Below are positions 34,631-43,979 of a stretch of DNA of 64,000 bases, one piece after another (within the stretch, counting starts at the first letter, position 1; every line of letters begins with the position of its first letter). Both the position numbers and the translations under genes were made by a program. The DNA comes from Devosia lucknowensis (GTDB taxonomy: Bacteria; Pseudomonadota; Alphaproteobacteria; Rhizobiales; Devosiaceae). A model generated the notes under the pieces. The model saw nothing but the letters and a program-made list of their open reading frames with translations, was not told the DNA's origin and made no database searches. The stretch covers positions 2,170,001-2,234,000 of the forward strand of contig NZ_FXWK01000001.1 in the NCBI RefSeq assembly GCF_900177655.1. The letters run 5' to 3'.

Positions 34631-34878
34631 GAGTGCATCATTTGGCCACCAGCCGAGCCATGCCTCCGTTGGGCAAGAGACCGCCTTTGGCGCAAAGAAG
34701 CCAAACCGTGTGCCCAGAGGGATGTCCGCTTCCGGACAGCGCGGGTTATTGCCGCAATGACTGAAATGGGGCGCAGAGCCGAATGGCAGGTGCCGACCCC
34801 GTTTCGGACATTGAGTTCAAGTCGCAAACAGCCCTAAATCTGCCGCTTGAACAAAGCGGCCTTGTGCTTTGTGGTGTC

Positions 34879-35994
34879 TCAGAAGAGCAGCAGCTCCAAG
34901 ATCAAATCAACCATGCGAAGAAGCACATTCACTTCCGCACGACCGCCCGGTCCGTGCGCAATTCCACTTAGCTTGTTGTACAGGCTGTCAACCAAGGATG
35001 CGGCATGCTCGACCACCTCGACATCAGTTCCCGACGTACCTGATGGCCTTTGCTTGATGGCAATGCGGACGCGTTCTTTTCGAGTAAGCCGTTCTCCGTT
35101 TGATAAGTCAGGAGCCAGGTGCCTAAGAACTTGGGCGAGAAGTTCCCTTCCAGAATGAGCCGCTTGACGGGGAGCATCCATGCCGACGCTTAGGGATGTA
35201 GCCCAAGCTCCGCGCCTCATTGTGACAAACGATGGCGACAGTTCGTTTAGAGCACCATCGAGTCTATCAAAGGTGCCAGTGCTGAGTGCATTTTTCCCTT
35301 TTTCTGTGATGACCAGCCAGTTTTCCGGGTCGGCGATATCGTCATGGGTCGGCTGCAACAGGCTGCTAGACAGCAGTTCCGAGAATGCCTTCGCAGCCGA
35401 TGCTCGTTGTTCAGTGTCGAACTTCACCCCCAACGCTGCTTCAAGGGCACCAGCCTGATAAGGTCGACCAAGCACGTTGATCTTGTGAGATTTTCCGTCC
35501 CGCGCATAGATTCTAAGTATCGCCGTTCGCATATCGTCAGCGGCGTCGCTAGATTGTGAGTGCGCGGGTCTCGACGCCTCATGGGCTAGATCGAACTCTT
35601 CAAGAAGGGCACTACCATCAGACCTAAGGGCGCGTTCGAGTTCGGAAACTTCATGCTCCGAAGTACGCCCGAATGGAATCGCCACCGCTCCGTTCGATTT
35701 GAATATCTCCACTAGTTCCGACGACACCCGACGAATTAGGGCAGCATACGATTCCCGATAGTCGAAAACATTATTTGGAGCGAACTTAACTAAGGTAGCG
35801 TCTGCAGCTTCCATGGCCAATTTTAGCGCCGACCGCAGGTAGTCGGCAAGAAACGCTAAGGTACGCGACCCGCCCTGACGCCCCTGCAAAATCGATTGCA
35901 TGTTCAATTCTTGAGCGTGGCTGTTCGCGGCGGCTGTCTTCTCACCAGCAGCGCGCCTTGCTGCCTCCTGAACCCGCGCGTCGATATCAGGCAT
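34879..35994 (-). CDS. Orphan protein with Abi/HEPN-like helical C terminus, possible defence gene
   Basis: 371 aa, no signal or membrane segment. The C-terminal 100 residues are helical and read SGRELLAQVLRHLAPDLSNG ... LVDSLYNKLSGIAHG, then EVNVLLRMVDLILELLLF. This resembles C-terminal domains seen in abortive-infection (Abi-C) and pPIWI-associated proteins; a HEPN-type R-x4-6-H motif is not clearly resolved. The N-terminal half (SRTLAFLADYLRSALKLAME...) has no known match. GC content is visibly lower than the neighbours, and it stands alone between non-coding gaps, which suggests recent transfer. The defence role is inferred, and another function is possible. Confidence 0.6.
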   Translation of the reverse strand: MPDIDARVQEAARRAAGEKTAAANSHAQELNMQSILQGRQGGSRTLAFLADYLRSALKLAMEAADATLVKFAPNNVFDYRESYAALIRRVSSELVEIFKSNGAVAIPFGRTSEHEVSELERALRSDGSALLEEFDLAHEASRPAHSQSSDAADDMRTAILRIYARDGKSHKINVLGRPYQAGALEAALGVKFDTEQRASAAKAFSELLSSSLLQPTHDDIADPENWLVITEKGKNALSTGTFDRLDGALNELSPSFVTMRRGAWATSLSVGMDAPRQAAHSGRELLAQVLRHLAPDLSNGERLTRKERVRIAIKQRPSGTSGTDVEVVEHAASLVDSLYNKLSGIAHGPGGRAEVNVLLRMVDLILELLLF

Positions 35995-36491
35995 ACCTCA
36001 CGCTCCGTACTAAGCTATTGTCAGTGTCGCTCAACTACGGGCCTTCTCGCCATAGGTTGCCAGCACGCATCAACAGATAACGTCCGCTTTTCGGCTGACT
36101 GAGCCAAGACCCGCCAGTCCGTTTTCCACCCCAACGCCGCCGGTAAGCTGGTGCCCAGAGCGGCCGGTCACTTACCGACCCCATTGCGGTCGTCCCGAGA
36201 TCTGACAGCTTTCAGAGGGCGAACCTGGAATGGCTGCCCTTGCGCCGCATGGCGGAGAATGACGAGTGCCATCCATTAACGTTTGGCTTTTGCGTTCGTG
36301 GAACCAGCCTTCTGCACACGATAAGCGAAGTCGAGATCACCCACACTTTTGCGGGATTCAGAGGCTGTGCCGAGACCTCAGGGCTTAGGCACAGCGCTCA
36401 TCGAACAATTTCGATGGATGGTTCGCCGTGTTAACATTTGTGAGTGTGACGGCGATGTTTCTATCAAGAATGGTCTCAGGAGGAGGCCATC
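35995..36491 (+). other. About 500-bp gap right of the orphan gene
   Basis: No gene is supported. Short open frames exist but lack ribosome-binding sites or family resemblance. The segment around 36080-36110 (GTCCGCTTTTCGG) weakly echoes 34730-34742 (GTCCGCTTCCGG) on the other side of the orphan gene, perhaps degenerate copies of a common intergenic repeat. Also present is a strong AGGAGG at 36480-36486 belonging to the next gene. Confidence 0.4.
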
Positions 36492-36765
36492 ATGACCGCT
36501 TCGTTGCCCGAACAGATCATCGCCATAGACGAATGCTATTCTAGACTATCTGCAGCATAGCACTCGTCCTCACGGCGTTGTGGTGCCTGTCCGGGAAGTC
36601 GCGGACGCCGTGATGCGTACGACAGGCAGCAACATGGACGAATACCAGCAAATTTTGCGGCTCGTCTGCCAGCGCAGCATCCAGAGAAATTATACCCTGG
36701 CTTTTTATGGCCTGCCGACCAAGTCCGCGGCCCTGCCAGGAGCCGCGCTTTTTTCCAGCAGATGA
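36492..36765 (+). pseudogene. Frameshifted small gene (about 90 aa)
   Basis: ATG 36492 follows a perfect AGGAGG site. Frame 1 gives MTASLPEQIIAIDECYSRLS and stops at TAG after 22 codons. Removing one T near 36534 restores the frame and gives IDEAILDYLQHSTRPHG and then VVVPVREVADAVMRTTGSNM up to a TGA at 36763. The two parts join naturally (IDE/AILDYLQ), so one base was inserted. The last 60 nt overlap the convergent Crp/Fnr gene. No family is recognised. It may be a decayed gene, a sequencing error, or a programmed shift (less likely). Confidence 0.7.
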
Positions 36766-37454
36766 AGATAGAGCGGTTCGAAGCCCGCTATGTCGTGCAA
36801 GCGGGCGATATCGGGAATGTGGAGTGCTCCGTGATCCATGCGGATCAAGTCATTCGAGCGCATCTCCTGTAATGACCTGTTGACGTGCACGGGGGTCAGT
36901 CCGATCGTGTCACCCAAATCCTGTTGGGTGATCGGCAAGAAGAATGAGCCGTCCTGGACGTGTCCGACTGCTGCCATCCGCGCATGCACTTCGCAGAAAA
37001 GATGGGCGATCGCCTCGATCGCTCGGCGGCGTCCGGCACTGATAATCCATTGCCGCAACACGGCTTCATCAACCAAAGTCGACTTCAAAAGCCCCAGAGC
37101 GATGCGGGGCCGCTCCAAAAGTGCGTCCATGTCGGTGCGGTCGATGCGCATGATCAGTGTCTGCGTCAGCGCCATTATTCCGTGATCCATCTTGTCCAGC
37201 ACGTAGACGTTGAGATCGCAGAGGTCGCCAGGAATGAGATAGGCCGTAATCTGGCGCCGTCCATCCTCAAGCAGCTTGTAGCGGCAGGCAAGACCCGCGT
37301 GCACAAGATTCAGGAATTTCGGCTTATCGCCTTCGCTGATTATGTCGACGCCGCGATCGATAGTAATCAATTCAGCGTCAAGAGCGTGGATCGCCTCGAT
37401 ATCATCAGCATGCAAGTGGCTGAAACCGGCAAGTTTTCGGATGAATTCCTGCAT
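36705..37454 (-). CDS. Crp/Fnr-family transcriptional regulator
   Basis: 249 aa from ATG 37454; the 27-aa longer frame would collide with the divergent DUF6894 start. An N-terminal cNMP-like domain (residues about 15-130; VDIISEGDKPKFLNLVHAG, LIPGDLCDLNVY) is followed by a C-terminal HTH (LPITQQDLGDTIGLTPVHVNRSLQEM, about 170-195). No Fnr-type Cys cluster, so it is not an oxygen-sensing Fnr. Many rhizobial members of this kind control stress or metabolic genes. Its neighbour on the other strand is a DUF6894 gene 74 nt away. Confidence 0.9.
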   Translation of the reverse strand: MQEFIRKLAGFSHLHADDIEAIHALDAELITIDRGVDIISEGDKPKFLNLVHAGLACRYKLLEDGRRQITAYLIPGDLCDLNVYVLDKMDHGIMALTQTLIMRIDRTDMDALLERPRIALGLLKSTLVDEAVLRQWIISAGRRRAIEAIAHLFCEVHARMAAVGHVQDGSFFLPITQQDLGDTIGLTPVHVNRSLQEMRSNDLIRMDHGALHIPDIARLHDIAGFEPLYLHLLEKSAAPGRAADLVGRP

Positions 37455-37528
37455 CTTGTTTTTCACACCACATGTCCAAAGAAACTTTGCGTGGCGCCCG
37501 ACCGTATGTGATTTTGTGAAGGGTATAA

Positions 37529-37780
37529 ATGCCAAAGTTTTATTTCGACATTCGCATCAACGGCAATGCGCTGCATGACGACATCGGCCTCGAGGTCAAT
37601 GCGCTGTCCGATGCGCGCGCCCAAGCGATCGAAGCTTTGGGAGAAGTTGTTAAGGATCACCATAAGCGGAGCTGGGATGCTTCGAGCATCACTGTCGGCG
37701 TGCGGGATGAGAGCGGGACGACGCTTATTCTGGCGCAGGCGGTGCTGACGGTGCATGAGTCCAGCGCAGGGACCGAATAG
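37529..37780 (+). CDS. DUF6894 small protein
   Basis: 83 aa with AAGGG upstream of the ATG. The N terminus PKFYFDIRINGNALHDDIG and GLEVNALSDARAQAIEALGE match the DUF6894 pattern (F-F-D-x-H/I ... D-E/D-x-G ... A-R-x-x-A). The function of this family, very common in Hyphomicrobiales, is unknown. It is divergent from the Crp/Fnr gene. Confidence 0.85.
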   Translation: MPKFYFDIRINGNALHDDIGLEVNALSDARAQAIEALGEVVKDHHKRSWDASSITVGVRDESGTTLILAQAVLTVHESSAGTE

Positions 37781-37904
37781 ACTGTCTCAACAGTCGATCA
37801 TGCGAAGGCGCTGCATCGCGGCAAAATTCGCAGGGTCACCGTGACGCCACGATGACCGCATCGAATTGTTGGCCTCAGATGGCAGCGGGCATCCCACAGC
37901 GTGA

Positions 37905-37925
37905 CCACCCGATTTGATCGGGTGG
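37905..37925. repeat. Palindromic intergenic repeat
   Basis: Perfect 9-bp arms CCACCCGAT / ATCGGGTGG with a 3-nt loop, 45 nt after the tolB stop. No T tract on either strand, so not a classic terminator. It resembles the palindrome at 46237-46259 (ACCACCCG ... GGTGG core), so it belongs to a scattered family. Confidence 0.6.
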
Positions 37926-37969
37926 TGCATGCCTTTTCCCGCACCGAGGCTCGAGGACCGTGCCGGTGT

Positions 37970-39280
37970 TCAGGTCCTGAGGTTGGACCAGGACGGGTCA
38001 GACGCGTAGCTTTCGGTGGGAACGGCCTGGGCGGCACGCCCCCAGATATCGACGCTCATCAGGCGCGGACCGTCGTTTCCACCCGGATCCTGGTAGAACA
38101 TGATGACGCGACCATTGGGAGCCCAGGTCGGGCCTTCCGCGTGGTAGCCCGAATAGAGCAGGCGCTCGCCCGAGCCATCGGGCGCCATGATGCCGATGTG
38201 GAACTGTCCGCCCGACTGGCGCGTGAAGGCGATCAGATCGCCCTGCGGCGACCAGACGGGGGTCGAATAGCTGCCCTGGCCGAAGCTGATGCGTTGGGCA
38301 TTACCGCCGCCTGCACCCATCATGTAGATCTGGGGCGAGCCGCCACGATCGCTTTCGAAGATGATCCTGCTGCCATCGGCCGAATAGGACGGAGACGTAT
38401 CGATGGCTGCGCCCGAAGTCAGCTGCATCGGCTGTCCGCCACCGGTCGAGATGGCGTAGATATTGGTGGCGCCGCCCTGCTCCACCGAGAACACGACAGT
38501 GCCGCCATCGGGCGAGAAGCGGGGCGCAAAGGTCATGGCGCCGACATTGGCGAGGCGCTGCTGCCGGCCGGTGGACAGCTGCAGCAGGTAGACCTGCGGA
38601 TTGCCGTCGGCGAAGTTCATGTACGTGACAAGATCGCCATTGGCGGAAAAGCGCGGCGTGAGCGCCATGCTCTGCCCGTCGGTCAGATAGCTCACATTGG
38701 CGCCATCCTGGTCCATGATGGCGAGGCGCCGGACGCGGTTGGCCTTCGGGCCGCTTTCCGCCACGTAGAGGACGCGTGTATCGAAATAGCCCGAACCGCC
38801 CGACAGCTGCGAATAGATCGCGTCGGACACCATGTGGCCGATGCGGCGGGCGGAATTGGGATCGGTGGCATAGCTGTTGCCAACGACCTGCGCGGCCTGC
38901 TGGGTATCCCAGACGCGGACCTGCGCCGAAACCTGGCCACCGCGCTCGACCGAGCCCATGACGACGCCATCGACATTGGCCGTGCGCCAGACATTGAAAT
39001 CGGGCGTGGCGTTGACATCGCCGACCTGGACCGGCAGCGACGCCGGATCGAGCGGCAGGAACAGGCCCGAGCGGCGCAGGTTGTTGCGCACGATGTCGGC
39101 GATCTCGCGCCCGAAGGCCGGATCGGACGATGCGAAATCGGGAATCGCAATCGGCAGCGGCTGGAAGTTGGCGCCTTCCACGACGATGCGCAGCTGCGCG
39201 AGGGACATGGGAGCAGTGGCCAGCAGGGCGCCGCCTGCAAGGCCAAGCTTGAGCGCGGTGCGTCGCGTCATCAGGGTCAT
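37970..39280 (-). CDS. tolB: Tol-Pal system periplasmic protein TolB
   Basis: 436 aa. A leader with twin arginines (TRRTALKLGLAGGALLATA) suggests Tat-dependent export, unusual among TolB, which are generally Sec substrates. Then comes the N-terminal alpha/beta domain (FQPLPIAIPDFAS) and the six-bladed WD-like beta-propeller with repeated 'FSPDGG', 'SADGSRI', 'WAPNGRV' blades. TolB links Pal to the TolQRA motor during cell division and maintains outer-membrane integrity. It is last in tolQRAB; pal is not next to it. Confidence 0.95.
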   Translation of the reverse strand: MTLMTRRTALKLGLAGGALLATAPMSLAQLRIVVEGANFQPLPIAIPDFASSDPAFGREIADIVRNNLRRSGLFLPLDPASLPVQVGDVNATPDFNVWRTANVDGVVMGSVERGGQVSAQVRVWDTQQAAQVVGNSYATDPNSARRIGHMVSDAIYSQLSGGSGYFDTRVLYVAESGPKANRVRRLAIMDQDGANVSYLTDGQSMALTPRFSANGDLVTYMNFADGNPQVYLLQLSTGRQQRLANVGAMTFAPRFSPDGGTVVFSVEQGGATNIYAISTGGGQPMQLTSGAAIDTSPSYSADGSRIIFESDRGGSPQIYMMGAGGGNAQRISFGQGSYSTPVWSPQGDLIAFTRQSGGQFHIGIMAPDGSGERLLYSGYHAEGPTWAPNGRVIMFYQDPGGNDGPRLMSVDIWGRAAQAVPTESYASDPSWSNLRT

Positions 39281-39346
39281 GGGTCTAGATCTCTCCGGTC
39301 TTGCCGTTTTGGCCGCAGTTTGGCCAGTAAACAGGCAAATTCAAGG

Positions 39347-40501
39347 TCAGGGTCTGAGTTCCAATTCAAACGATCGCCATTGATCGTAAGCATCGGGTGA
39401 AAGCTGGAACGGGCCTTCCTGGCTCGAAGCGACAACGGCGCGCTGCGCGGCGCGTGCCACTTGCTGGCCGGCCGGCGACGGGTCGGAACTGACGATCTGC
39501 GGCGTGCCCGCCAAAGTACCGTCGCGATTCATGTTGAGCCGCAGCACCACGGTCATGCCGCTGTTCACATCGCTCGGCAGCAGGTTCCAGTAGCGTTTGA
39601 CGCGACCGGAAAGGCCGTCCATCTCGGTCTGGCTCAACCGCGCGGACGTGCCTGTCGTATCGCCCAGGGTCGGTGAACCGCCCTGCCCCGTGGTGGCGCC
39701 GGTCGTGGGCGCATTGTTGATGATCGCGGAAATATCGTCCGCGGTTTCCGAGCTGATATTGGTGGGCGGCGCGGCCTGCGCAGCGGCGGCGGCCTGGCGC
39801 TGACGTTCCGCCTCCTCGCGACGACGGCGTTCGGCAGCCAAGGCTTGCTCGCGGATCTGGGCGAGATCGTTGGGACGCGATGTGGGCAGCGCGACATTCA
39901 CCTGCGGCGGTGTCGGCGTCGGCTCCGGTGTCGGTTCCGGCTCAGGCTCGGGTGCAGGTTCCGGTGTCGGCTCGGGCGTGGGCGCAGGTTCGGGCTCCGG
40001 CTCCGGCTCCGGGGCCGGTTCGGGCTCCGGCTCGGGCGGCGGCGCGAGATCGTCGGGCCGGGTCTGCGGCAGAGCGACGGGCGCAGGCGTGGGAGCGGGT
40101 TCTGGAGCGGGTTCGGGTTCCGGCGCCGGTTCAGGCTCCGGTTCCGGTTCCGGCTCGGGTTCTGGCGTCGGCTCGGCCTCGGGCGCAGGGGCCGTCTCGG
40201 TGACTGGCGCGGGCGTGGGGATATCCGCCGGGGACGGCGTCACCTGGTTTTCTTCGGTATTGCCTGTGGGCTGCGCCAGCTGTGCCGGCTCATCGGATTC
40301 CACCACAGAAGGCGTGTCGGTTTCGACGACCTCGCTGTTGAGCGAGCCCATGCGAATGTTGGAATATTCCTCGATGGGCACCAGGTCGACGGCGATCGAC
40401 TGCGTGGTCACCTGCAGGGGCTCGGTCGATCCAAGATTGATCAGGCCGATAACCAGCAGCAACACATGAACAGATACCGATACGCCAAGGCCAGTGCGCA
40501 T
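39347..40501 (-). CDS. tolA: Cell envelope protein TolA with proline-glutamate spacer
   Basis: 384 aa. N-terminal span (about residues 4-24, [20 protein letters not shown]), then a periplasmic spacer of about 200 residues built of PEPEP and PAPEP runs, then a helical segment rich in R and A, and a C-terminal TonB-like domain ([15 protein letters not shown]). The spacer has an internal near repeat: [12 protein letters not shown] and [12 protein letters not shown]. In E. coli the TolA middle domain is a long alpha helix; here it is a rigid Pro-Glu rod, as in other alphaproteobacteria. It spans from TolQR to Pal/TolB. Confidence 0.92.
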   Translation of the reverse strand: MRTGLGVSVSVHVLLLVIGLINLGSTEPLQVTTQSIAVDLVPIEEYSNIRMGSLNSEVVETDTPSVVESDEPAQLAQPTGNTEENQVTPSPADIPTPAPVTETAPAPEAEPTPEPEPEPEPEPEPAPEPEPAPEPAPTPAPVALPQTRPDDLAPPPEPEPEPAPEPEPEPEPAPTPEPTPEPAPEPEPEPTPEPTPTPPQVNVALPTSRPNDLAQIREQALAAERRRREEAERQRQAAAAAQAAPPTNISSETADDISAIINNAPTTGATTGQGGSPTLGDTTGTSARLSQTEMDGLSGRVKRYWNLLPSDVNSGMTVVLRLNMNRDGTLAGTPQIVSSDPSPAGQQVARAAQRAVVASSQEGPFQLSPDAYDQWRSFELELRP

Positions 40502-40511
40502 ACGCTGGGGC

Positions 40512-40955
40512 CTATCTCTCGCGCTCGGTGACGAGCCCGATCTTGGTGTAGCCGGCGGCCGAGAGCAGGCCCATGACCCGCATGACCGTACCGTAATTGG
40601 CAGTGGTATCGCCGCGCAGGAACACCCGGTCTTCGACCGTGGCGAGCGTGCCGACGGTGGTGACGAGGTCCGCCTCGGTCACCGGCGTTTCATCGACGAA
40701 GATGGCGCCTTCCGGCGTGACGGCGACGGTGATCGGCCGCGTTTGGCTGGCCATTTCGCCGGCAGCGGTGCGCGGCAGATCGACCGACACGCCCGCCGTC
40801 ATCATCGGGGCGGCCACCATCATGATGATGAGCAGCACCAGCATGACGTCGACCATCGGCGTCACGTTGATCTCGCTCATCACGCCCGATTTCCGGCGGC
40901 GTCGGCCGCGGCGTCCGCCGCCACCTCCTCCGCCTGCTGCACCACCCATGCCCAT
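40512..40955 (-). CDS. tolR: Tol-Pal system protein TolR
   Basis: 147 aa from ATG 40955, which begins one base after the tolQ stop; the 57-nt longer frame inside tolQ is less likely. After a Gly-rich, then Arg-rich N terminus ([17 protein letters not shown]) comes the single span with the key Asp: [20 protein letters not shown], then the periplasmic domain. It is the stator partner of TolQ and uses the proton gradient. It ends 10 nt before tolA. Confidence 0.95.
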   Translation of the reverse strand: MGMGGAAGGGGGGGRRGRRRRKSGVMSEINVTPMVDVMLVLLIIMMVAAPMMTAGVSVDLPRTAAGEMASQTRPITVAVTPEGAIFVDETPVTEADLVTTVGTLATVEDRVFLRGDTTANYGTVMRVMGLLSAAGYTKIGLVTERER

Positions 40956-40956
40956 G

Positions 40957-41667
40957 TCAGCGGCTCCGCGCTTCGAGCTGGCGGCTGAGGATGGTGGAGA
41001 ATTCGTCGGCAAAGCCTTCCAGACGGCCGATCATCTTGCCGGCATCGGAGCTGAGCTTGTTGTAGGCGATAACGGCCGGGATGGCGGCCACGAGACCGAT
41101 GGCCGTGGCGAAAAGTGCTTCGGCGATGGGACCGGCGACGACGGCCAGATTGGTATCGGACGAAGCCGCGATATTGGTGAAGGCGTTCATGATGCCCCAG
41201 ACCGTGCCGAACAGCCCGATGAACGGGCCTGCCGAACCAACGGTGGCGAGGAAGCCGAGGCGCTTTTCGAGATATTCGCTCTCGCGGGCGATGGCGACAT
41301 CGAGCACCTTGTCGAGGCGCTGCTGCATGCCCACGAAGCTGGCCGCATTCTGCTCGTGGCTGCGCTTCCATTCCTTCATGGCCGCGACAAACACGGCACC
41401 GAGGCCCCCGGAAGGCTTTTCAGCCTGCTGCTGGTAAAGTTCCTCGAGCGACTGTCCCGACCAGAAGGTACGCTCGAAGCGGTTCATCTCGGCCTGGGTG
41501 CGGCGGTAGGTGATGGTCTTGTCGATGATGATGGCCCAGCACCAGATCGAAGCGGCAAGCAGACCGAGCATGACCGACTTGACCACGATGTCGGCCATCC
41601 AGAACAGACCCCAGATGGAGAGGTCGGCATGCGGAGCGGCTGCTCCCACTGCGTCCATGGCTTCCAT
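40957..41667 (-). CDS. tolQ: Tol-Pal system protein TolQ (MotA/ExbB family)
   Basis: 236 aa with three membrane spans: about residues 20-42, 132-155 (SAGPFIGLFGTVWGIMNAF) and 170-195 (IAEALFATAIGLVAAIPAVIAYN). The family motif GLFGTVWGI lines the proton channel with TolR. It starts the tolQRAB unit; 179 nt separate it from ybgC upstream, so it may have its own promoter or read through from ybgC. Confidence 0.96.
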   Translation of the reverse strand: MEAMDAVGAAAPHADLSIWGLFWMADIVVKSVMLGLLAASIWCWAIIIDKTITYRRTQAEMNRFERTFWSGQSLEELYQQQAEKPSGGLGAVFVAAMKEWKRSHEQNAASFVGMQQRLDKVLDVAIARESEYLEKRLGFLATVGSAGPFIGLFGTVWGIMNAFTNIAASSDTNLAVVAGPIAEALFATAIGLVAAIPAVIAYNKLSSDAGKMIGRLEGFADEFSTILSRQLEARSR

Positions 41668-41846
41668 GAAATAGTTTCCTTCCGGCCGGCCCGTACATCC
41701 GGCCCCATACGTGGTGCGATGGGGACGAAATCTGTCAAAATTAAGAGAAATGCCCGCGTTTCCGGGCCTTGTGACGGGCCGGCACGGCGCAGATCTGCCA
41801 ATGCCCTCCTTATGGTCACCAAGGAGTTAACAAACCGATTCCGCGC

Positions 41847-42245
41847 TCACGCGTCTGGAACGAGCTTTTTGCGGATTTCGGCGGGCAAACGCGCGGCGCC
41901 GCCGCTCATCCTGATGGCCACGACGGTGACGCGGGCCGTGGTCATGAGCTTGCCATCACGCGAAATTGTCTGATCGAGCACCAGTCGGACGCCGCCCGTC
42001 TCGGCCACGCGCGTCTCGACACTGAGAAGATCGTCGATCCGCGCCGCGGCGATAAACTCGAGCGTCATGGAGCGGACGGCGAACGCAATGCCCTCCTGAG
42101 CCAGCTCATGGTGGTGGATACCCAGATCGCGCAGGAACTCGGTGCGGCCGCGCTCGAAGAACTTGAGATAGGCGGCATGATAGACATTGCCGGAAAAATC
42201 GGTGTCTTCGTAGTAGATGCGGACGGGGAGCGTATGCTGGCTCAT
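41847..42245 (-). CDS. ybgC: Tol-Pal-associated acyl-CoA thioesterase YbgC
   Basis: 132 aa hot-dog fold. The catalytic Asp is in YYEDTDFSGNVYHAAYLKFFERGR (residues 10-33; Asp in DTDFSG). It hydrolyses short or medium acyl-CoA and is linked to the Tol-Pal system in most Proteobacteria. It overlaps the HhH gene by 4 nt (ATGA), so it is translated as part of the ruvCAB-nudix-HhH-ybgC row. Confidence 0.94.
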   Translation of the reverse strand: MSQHTLPVRIYYEDTDFSGNVYHAAYLKFFERGRTEFLRDLGIHHHELAQEGIAFAVRSMTLEFIAAARIDDLLSVETRVAETGGVRLVLDQTISRDGKLMTTARVTVVAIRMSGGAARLPAEIRKKLVPDA

Positions 42246-42448
42246 GCGGGCCTGTATCCGAGGCCCCGTTCCGCGAGGGCGGGATCGAGTTCGACGAAGC
42301 TCTTGGGACCGATCCCGTGGAGAGCGGCGACGTCAGGGCGGGACCATTGCGCCAGGTCGGCGAAGGTGACGATCCCGGCATGAAGCAGCGCCCGATGCGC
42401 GGGACGGCTGAGCTTGAGCGTATCGGCGATGGGATCGTCCGGGCTCAT
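42242..42448 (-). CDS. Small helix-hairpin-helix protein (68 aa)
   Basis: 68 aa starting [20 protein letters not shown]. The segment LLHAGIVTFADLAQWSRPDVAALHGIGPKSF resembles the RNA polymerase alpha C-terminal/HhH fold (LHGIGPKSF hairpin). It overlaps both ybgC and the Nudix gene by 4 nt (ATGA), so it is coupled within the ruv-tol row. HhH domains bind nucleic acids without sequence preference or proteins; the role here is unknown. Confidence 0.72.
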   Translation of the reverse strand: MSPDDPIADTLKLSRPAHRALLHAGIVTFADLAQWSRPDVAALHGIGPKSFVELDPALAERGLGYRPA

Positions 42449-42945
42449 GCCCTGCTCCTCTTGTCGTCGACGACGTGGGTCAGTTCGCCCGTCCGCCGGC
42501 GCAGGAATTCCGGCAGCCATGCGGGGAGCAGGTTGTAGCTTTCCAGCGCATCGCCGGCGAGCGGCACCCAGTGGAAGCTGAGGTCGTGCCCCTCGTCGAA
42601 GCGTTTGAGCCAGGGCGACTTGCCGTCGGGCGCCTGGCCCGGCAGGTCTACGCGGTAGAAGAAGCCGACCTCGTGAAAATCCTGGTCTTCGCGACGGTAG
42701 AAGCTTTCCGAGGTCGCCAGCAGGGCGCCCACGTCGGCGGGAAGGGCCAGTTCTTCGGCGATTTCGCGGGTGAGGCTGAGGCGGCTGTCCTCCCCCAGCT
42801 CGACCCGGCCGCCGGGCAGCATGCAATAGTCGTCATCGTCCTCGCGGCAGATCAGCACGTGATCGTCGGCGACGATGATGGCGGCGACGCGAAAATTGAA
42901 CCGCTGCCCGTCGATGGGAAAGCTGATGACGTGACGCGCGCTCAT
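42445..42945 (-). CDS. Nudix hydrolase
   Basis: 166 aa. The Nudix box is complete: [20 protein letters not shown] then ELAL (GX5EX7REUXEE), about residues 46-69. It cleaves a nucleoside diphosphate linked to another moiety. It overlaps ruvB and the HhH gene by 4 nt each. Linked with DNA-repair genes, it might clean oxidised or abnormal nucleotides, but the substrate is not shown by the sequence. Confidence 0.9.
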   Translation of the reverse strand: MSARHVISFPIDGQRFNFRVAAIIVADDHVLICREDDDDYCMLPGGRVELGEDSRLSLTREIAEELALPADVGALLATSESFYRREDQDFHEVGFFYRVDLPGQAPDGKSPWLKRFDEGHDLSFHWVPLAGDALESYNLLPAWLPEFLRRRTGELTHVVDDKRSRA

Positions 42946-43979
42946 TCCTCGCTCTCCTCGAACAGGCTCGCCTGCAGGCCCACAAAGCCCTGCGGCACGA
43001 TCTTGTTGAGATGTTGGAAGGCGATCGCAGTGAGCATGCGGCCGCGCGGCGTGCGCTGGATGAAGCCTTGCTGCAGCAGATAGGGTTCGACGATTTCCTC
43101 GATGGCGTCGCGCGGTTCGCTGAGCGCAGCGGCAATGGTTTCGATCCCAACCGGGCCGCCATTGTAGAAGTCGGCAATGGTGGTGAGATAGCGCCGGTCG
43201 AGCTGGTCGAGACCGCGCGCGTCGACGTCGAGGCGCAAGAGCGCCTTATCCGCCAGCGTGCGGCTGACCTCCCCGGCCCCATCCACCTGCGCGAAATCGA
43301 TGACCCGGCGCAGCAGGCGGCCGGCAATGCGCGGCGTGCCGCGGGAGCGACGCGCCACCTCCATCGCCCCGTCGGGGGACATGGGCATGCCCAGCAGCCG
43401 CGCCCCGCGCGTGACGATCTGCACGAGTTCCTCGGGTGTATAGAAATTGAGCCGGACAGGAATGCCGAAGCGGTCGCGTAGTGGCGTCGTGAGCAGACCG
43501 GCGCGCGTCGTGGCGCCCACCAGGGTAAACTTGGCGAGATCGATGCGCACCGAGCGCGCGGCAGGGCCCTCGCCGATGATGAGATCAAGCTGGAAATCCT
43601 CCATCGCCGGATAGAGCACTTCCTCGATCGCCGGGTTCAGGCGGTGGATCTCGTCGATGAAAAGCACGTCGCGCTCTTCGAGATTGGTGAGCAGGGCGGC
43701 AAGGTCCCCGGCCTTGGCGATGACCGGACCGGAGGTGGCGCGGAAACCGACGCCCAGTTCCTTGGCAATGATCTGCGCCAGCGTGGTCTTGCCCAGACCC
43801 GGCGGGCCGACGAACAGCACATGATCGAGCGCCGAGCCGCGCTTCTTGGCGGCCTCGATGAACACTTCGAGATTGGCGCGAGCGGCCGCCTGCCCCACGA
43901 AATCGGAAAAGCCGGACGGCCGGAGCGACACGTCGAGATTGTCGTCGCGGCCAGCGGATGCGGAGGTGAGTTCGGTCAA
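42942..43979 (-). CDS. ruvB: Holliday junction branch-migration helicase RuvB
   Basis: 345 aa. Walker [15 protein letters not shown] (about residues 57-70), Walker [12 protein letters not shown], sensor [18 protein letters not shown] with Arg finger, and a C-terminal winged helix. It forms the hexameric motor with RuvA. It overlaps ruvA by 4 nt (ATGA). Confidence 0.98.
   Translation of the reverse strand: MTELTSASAGRDDNLDVSLRPSGFSDFVGQAAARANLEVFIEAAKKRGSALDHVLFVGPPGLGKTTLAQIIAKELGVGFRATSGPVIAKAGDLAALLTNLEERDVLFIDEIHRLNPAIEEVLYPAMEDFQLDLIIGEGPAARSVRIDLAKFTLVGATTRAGLLTTPLRDRFGIPVRLNFYTPEELVQIVTRGARLLGMPMSPDGAMEVARRSRGTPRIAGRLLRRVIDFAQVDGAGEVSRTLADKALLRLDVDARGLDQLDRRYLTTIADFYNGGPVGIETIAAALSEPRDAIEEIVEPYLLQQGFIQRTPRGRMLTAIAFQHLNKIVPQGFVGLQASLFEESEE

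Noticed and set aside
37455..37535. N-terminal extension of the Crp/Fnr protein by 27 codons
   Set aside because: It would overlap the start of the divergent DUF6894 gene, which has a good ribosome-binding site; family length also favours the later ATG.
22000..37800. Integrase, transposase or IS ends bounding the accessory region
   Set aside because: I looked for recombinase motifs and terminal repeats in all gaps and found none. Calling it a mobile island would go beyond the evidence.
37901..39400. 499-codon plus-strand frame over tolB
   Set aside because: Antisense shadow of tolB; composition dominated by Arg, His and Asp without motifs.
39845..40531. Gly/Arg/Ser-rich repeats on the plus strand that look like a secreted repeat protein or CRISPR-like repeat array
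   Set aside because: These are the reverse reading of the Pro-Glu codons of TolA. Repeats are short, not spaced, and fit protein repeats rather than CRISPR.
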